Below the pieces are notes generated by a model. That model saw only the letters and a list, made by a program, of their open reading frames with translations, did not search any database and was not told the origin of the DNA. Of a DNA stretch of 8,641 nt, positions 6,248 to 8,641 are shown one piece after another. Position 1 is the first letter of the stretch; each line of letters opens with the position of its first letter. The stretch is from positions 5,782-14,422 of the forward strand of contig PMIV01000250.1 in the NCBI GenBank assembly GCA_003158355.1, read 5' to 3'. This stretch comes from Anaerolineaceae bacterium (GTDB taxonomy: Bacteria > Chloroflexota > Anaerolineae > Anaerolineales > Anaerolineaceae). The position numbers and the translations under genes were made by a program.

Positions 6248-7035
6248 TTTTCGACAATTACCTCAACTGTGTCGCCCACCTGGGCCGCCAAATTCTTTGC
6301 ACCGCTGCCGTTGACAACGGCAATTTCGATGAATCCTTCGCTGTCTACCAATGCTACTAGCTCACCCGGCTGGCGGTGCCCGTACGAGGAAACCAGACCT
6401 CTCACTTCGACCCCTTTGAGGCGGAAGGTAATATTTGTGATTCCTTCGACAGCAGAGGCAGGCAGGTTTGTGGTCAGATTGCCAAAGATATCAATTACAG
6501 AGATCTGAGCCTTCCAGCCTTTAGCAGTCTTCTCCGGTTTAGGAAGGGAGATCCGTTTCACATCGGTGATGACCGGTCCAAGCTCGGTGAGCACCACGCC
6601 GGCAGCCAGGTGCGCCGCGACCGGTGCGAAAATATCTCGCCCGTGAAAAGTATGGCTCACGTCTTGCAGCCAGAAAGCCTGGTTAGTGAGATGCACGAAT
6701 TTCTTCGGCCAGCCTTTTTGTTCGGCGTCTTCGATGATGGGAGTTAAAAGTCCATTATCCGGGGCCACAAAATACTGCGTGCCAATTTTTGCCGCAATAG
6801 CCCGGCGCTGCGTGCCCACCCCGGGGTCAACCACAGCAATATGCACCGTCCCATCCGGGAAAAAAGAATAGGCTCTCCACAGGGCAATGGCGCCTTCATG
6901 TACGTTCTGTGGAGCGACCTCATGAGTGATATCCGCGATCTGAACTTCCGGACAAATCTTCCAAATGACACCTTTCATGGTGCCGACAAATCCGTCTTTC
7001 GTTCCAAAATCAGTGGTAATAGTTAATATAGGCAA
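6244..7035 (-). CDS. SAM hydroxide adenosyltransferase (DUF62 family)
   Basis: A 263-residue enzyme of the chlorinase/fluorinase superfamily, predicted to use water to split S-adenosylmethionine into adenosine and L-methionine. Family marks are the N-terminal ITTDFGTKDGFVG (6-18), AVVDPGVGTQRR with D70 and R77, APDNGLL (91-97) and FHGRD with H131. Asp, Arg and His form the family's water-activating triad. The long extra loop of true fluorinases is not apparent and the protein is of ordinary DUF62 length. The start is set at TTG 7035 because GGAGGG (7040-7045) sits four bases upstream and homologues begin MPI-; the ATG at 7047 lacks a site and overlaps it. It is the first gene of the ECF operon and overlaps the ATPase start by four bases. 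Confidence 0.9.
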   Translation of the reverse strand: MPILTITTDFGTKDGFVGTMKGVIWKICPEVQIADITHEVAPQNVHEGAIALWRAYSFFPDGTVHIAVVDPGVGTQRRAIAAKIGTQYFVAPDNGLLTPIIEDAEQKGWPKKFVHLTNQAFWLQDVSHTFHGRDIFAPVAAHLAAGVVLTELGPVITDVKRISLPKPEKTAKGWKAQISVIDIFGNLTTNLPASAVEGITNITFRLKGVEVRGLVSSYGHRQPGELVALVDSEGFIEIAVVNGSGAKNLAAQVGDTVEVIVEK

Positions 7036-7039
7036 AGGA

Positions 7040-7045
7040 CCCTCC
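7040..7045 (-). promoter_or_regulatory. Ribosome binding site implying a TTG start for DUF62
   Basis: GGAGGG on the minus strand, four bases before TTG 7035. It begins inside ATG 7047, so that ATG cannot use it. The TTG start would lower the initiation rate of the first operon gene. Confidence 0.65.
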
Positions 7046-7201
7046 ATAATAAATGGAAATGCGTAATCACAGACTTGCGTTCATTTTCACTTCGGTGCAT
7101 AAATTGTTTAAGATCGAGCTAATTCTGATGATTGGATTTTAACCCATTTTAGAAAATTTATTTGAGAGAGCATGTCTTTAGGGCAGATCCATGATGGTGA
7201 T

Positions 7202-7238
7202 AAAAAAAGGGGGTGGAAATAATCACCACCCCAATTTT
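7202..7238 (-). terminator. Intrinsic terminator after the LuxR-type gene
   Basis: Arms 7210-7216 and 7226-7232 (GGGGTGG with CCACCCC) form a 7-bp GC stem with a 9-base loop. On the minus strand a run of seven T follows (7202-7208). On the plus strand AATTTTCA and seven more T follow, so it could act in both directions. It separates the LuxR-type gene from the ECF operon, implying that the operon has its own promoter in 7048-7200. Confidence 0.85.
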
Positions 7239-7266
7239 CATTTTTTTGTAATCTAACTCAATGCGA

Positions 7267-7482
7267 TTAACAATTCAGCCCATTTTGGCGCACAAAACGA
7301 ATCAAATCGGCACGTTTGGACACATTTAATTTTTGCTTCAGGCTGGCTACATGCCCTGAAATGGTGCGGGGACTGAGATGTAAATCTGCGGCAATATCAC
7401 TATTGGCGTACCCTTTCACCAATAAACATAACACATCTAATTCTCTGTCGGAAAGCTGTACCGGTAATGTATTGTTATTCAT
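7267..7482 (-). CDS. Stand-alone LuxR-type helix-turn-helix regulator (GerE-like)
   Basis: A 71-residue protein that is nearly all one LuxR C-terminal DNA-binding domain. LSDRELDVLCLLVKGYAN (10-27) forms the first helices. SDIAADLHLSPRTISGHVAS (28-47) is the helix-turn-helix with its recognition helix around RTISGHV. LKQKLNVSKRADLIRFV (48-64) is the dimerisation helix region. There is no receiver, PAS or autoinducer-binding domain, so it resembles single-domain regulators such as GerE. It must be controlled by its own level or by a partner. Its ribosome site is weak (AGGA, 7485-7488, two bases from ATG 7482). Three direct repeats lie upstream and a strong terminator follows. Its targets are unknown; the divergent-free, same-strand neighbours are the GH1 gene and the ECF operon. 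Confidence 0.9.
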   Translation of the reverse strand: MNNNTLPVQLSDRELDVLCLLVKGYANSDIAADLHLSPRTISGHVASLKQKLNVSKRADLIRFVRQNGLNC

Positions 7483-7508
7483 TTTCCTACAACGTTAAAT
7501 AATATTTC

Positions 7509-7538
7509 CTCTATTTTACTCTATTTTGTCCTATTTGG
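7509..7538 (-). promoter_or_regulatory. Three 10-base direct repeats upstream of the LuxR-type gene
   Basis: Three consecutive units, CTCTATTTTA, CTCTATTTTG and TCCTATTTGG on the plus strand, place CTATTT at 7511, 7521 and 7531. The spacing is exactly one helical turn, and the array ends 26 bases before the ATG on the minus strand. Such phased repeats often bind regulators. AT-richness makes chance possible. Confidence 0.4.
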
Positions 7539-7627
7539 ATCATTAATACGGGATAAATATTTTCAGTTAAAAACAGGATGTTCAATTTTTTTGACCATAA
7601 TAGGTTACCCCGCCTTTTTTAGAGGAA

Positions 7628-8641
7628 TCACTCTTCTATGCTGTTGTCTGCAATCACTTTTCGATAGGAATAGCCGCTATCTTTTATTGTGCGTTTCTCG
7701 GTAGCAAAATCTACATATACCAAACCGAAACGCTGACTGTAACCGGCAGACCATTCGAAATTATCCAATAAAGACCAGTGGAAGTAAGCTTCAACAGGAA
7801 TCCCCGCTTCAACGGCGCGTGCCAGGCTGATCAGGTGGCTATGCAGATAAGCGATACGGCGCGCATCATGGATTTTCCCGCCCGCATCCGGCCCATCGGC
7901 ATAACTGGCGCCGTTCTCGGCAATGAACAGGCTTTTGGGGGCATAAGTGCGGTTCACCCAATCCAACAGGTCATAAAATCCCTGTGGATAAATTTCCCAG
8001 TCAAAATCCGTGGTTTCCACCCCCCCGGGAATGTAACGCTGAGCCAATTCCGGCTGATCCGGGTGGGCCGGGTCAGCTTTGACTCGGCTGGGGCTGTAAT
8101 AGTTGATACCCATTAAGTCAGTGGGGGCGGCAATAACCTCCATATCCCCTGGTTGGATGTACTCTGGCTGGTCTTTCCAGATGCCCATGCGGGTAAAATC
8201 AGCGCGCATGTCCGCGGGGTAACCCCTGCCAAACAGCGGGTCGAGCAGCCAGCGGTTGATGAACCCATCCTGAAACCGGGCAGCTTCGCGGTCGGCAGCA
8301 GAATCACTGGCAGCGTAGACGGGAGCAGGGTTCATGACGATGCTCACCCTTGCCTCGGGCACGTTGGCACGGATCACCGGTACGGCCAGGCCGTGGGCCA
8401 GCAGCAAATGATGGCCTGCCCGTAAAGCGTGCTCCAGGTTTACTTCACCGGGGGCATGCACACCAAAGGCGTAACTGGTAAAAGCCGCGCAGAACGGCTC
8501 ATTGAGCGTCGTCCACATTTTCACCCGGTCGCCCAAACGGCGCGTCACCACATCTGTGTAATCTACAAAAGCCTCGGCCGTGGCCCGGTTGAGCCAGGCA
8601 CCTGGCAGCGCGGCCGGCAGATCCCAGTGATACAGGGTGAC
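7628..8641 (-). CDS. GH1 family beta-glucosidase/beta-glycosidase (N-terminus outside window)
   Basis: The visible 337 residues are the C-terminal part of a glycoside hydrolase family 1 enzyme, with roughly 105-115 residues missing at the right edge. The substrate-site motif TLYHWDLP is at visible residues 2-9. The acid/base glutamate lies in WTTLNEP (E48) and the nucleophile in FIAENGA (E242). DLMGINYYSP forms a conserved central strand, and the C-terminus has HWSLLDNFEWSAGYSQRFGLVYVD, typical for the family's glycone pocket and end. It should hydrolyse beta-linked glucosides or related disaccharides with retention. It is probably cytoplasmic, although any N-terminal signal is out of view. 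The stop is TGA 7628-7630. No convincing terminator lies between it and the LuxR-type gene, so read-through is possible. Confidence 0.95.
   Translation of the reverse strand, partial: VTLYHWDLPAALPGAWLNRATAEAFVDYTDVVTRRLGDRVKMWTTLNEPFCAAFTSYAFGVHAPGEVNLEHALRAGHHLLLAHGLAVPVIRANVPEARVSIVMNPAPVYAASDSAADREAARFQDGFINRWLLDPLFGRGYPADMRADFTRMGIWKDQPEYIQPGDMEVIAAPTDLMGINYYSPSRVKADPAHPDQPELAQRYIPGGVETTDFDWEIYPQGFYDLLDWVNRTYAPKSLFIAENGASYADGPDAGGKIHDARRIAYLHSHLISLARAVEAGIPVEAYFHWSLLDNFEWSAGYSQRFGLVYVDFATEKRTIKDSGYSYRKVIADNSIEE

Noticed and set aside
7048..7200. SAM-sensing riboswitch upstream of the DUF62-ECF operon
   Set aside because: It was looked for because of the SAM link. I could not find the SAM-I conserved core or its paired stems in the minus-strand leader. 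A covariance-model search would settle it.
7560..7627. Terminator after the GH1 gene
   Set aside because: GGTAACC is a short palindrome near A and T runs, but no stable stem followed by T residues forms on the minus strand.

Overview
The window looks like a piece of a mid-GC, free-living anaerobic bacterium. The wording of the Rhs core, the fused-ATPase ECF cassette and the GH1 enzyme together recall Chloroflexota (Anaerolineae), but this is inference from memory and no marker gene here settles it. Only protein families and sequence signals are read directly.

Bases 1-1548 (+ strand) are an eroded Rhs locus. The window opens inside an Rhs core, which shifts frame near 70-105 and then runs into a ~150-residue, AT-rich, unrecognised C-terminal tip. 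A separate 98-residue three-helix membrane protein with a good Shine-Dalgarno (SD) site follows, then a second, orphan Rhs core fragment. The two fragments share a 50-base direct repeat (1-50 and 1438-1487, one mismatch). This is the layout of a polymorphic Rhs tip plus candidate immunity gene followed by a displaced core. The AT-rich tip and its partner (about 29% GC over 781-1020) contrast with the core (about 58% in 1261-1320).

Bases 1755-2225 (+) hold a lone flavodoxin-like protein. It converges on a minus-strand PD-(D/E)XK nuclease-fold protein (2307-2963) with paired N- and C-terminal CxxC motifs.

Bases 3181-7035 (minus) are one compact transport operon. In transcription order it holds a SAM hydroxide adenosyltransferase (DUF62), a tandem ABC ATPase, an ECF substrate-binding (S) component and an EcfT-type transmembrane protein. 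The first two genes overlap by ATGA, the last two are 8 bases apart, and a perfect 17-bp hairpin follows the operon. The set is a complete ECF importer in which every needed part is present, coupled to an enzyme that splits SAM into adenosine and methionine. The imported substrate is unknown.

Bases 7267-7482 (minus) encode a 71-residue stand-alone LuxR-type DNA-binding domain. It is followed by a strong T-flanked hairpin and preceded by three 10-base-spaced direct repeats. From 7628 to the right edge (minus) lies the C-terminal three quarters of a GH1 beta-glycosidase with both catalytic glutamates; its N-terminus is outside the window.

No tRNA, rRNA, CRISPR array or transposase was seen. 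No gene-free stretch exceeds about 220 bases. The gaps 1085-1209, 1549-1754, 2964-3137 and 7048-7209 are AT-rich, and I could support nothing further in them.
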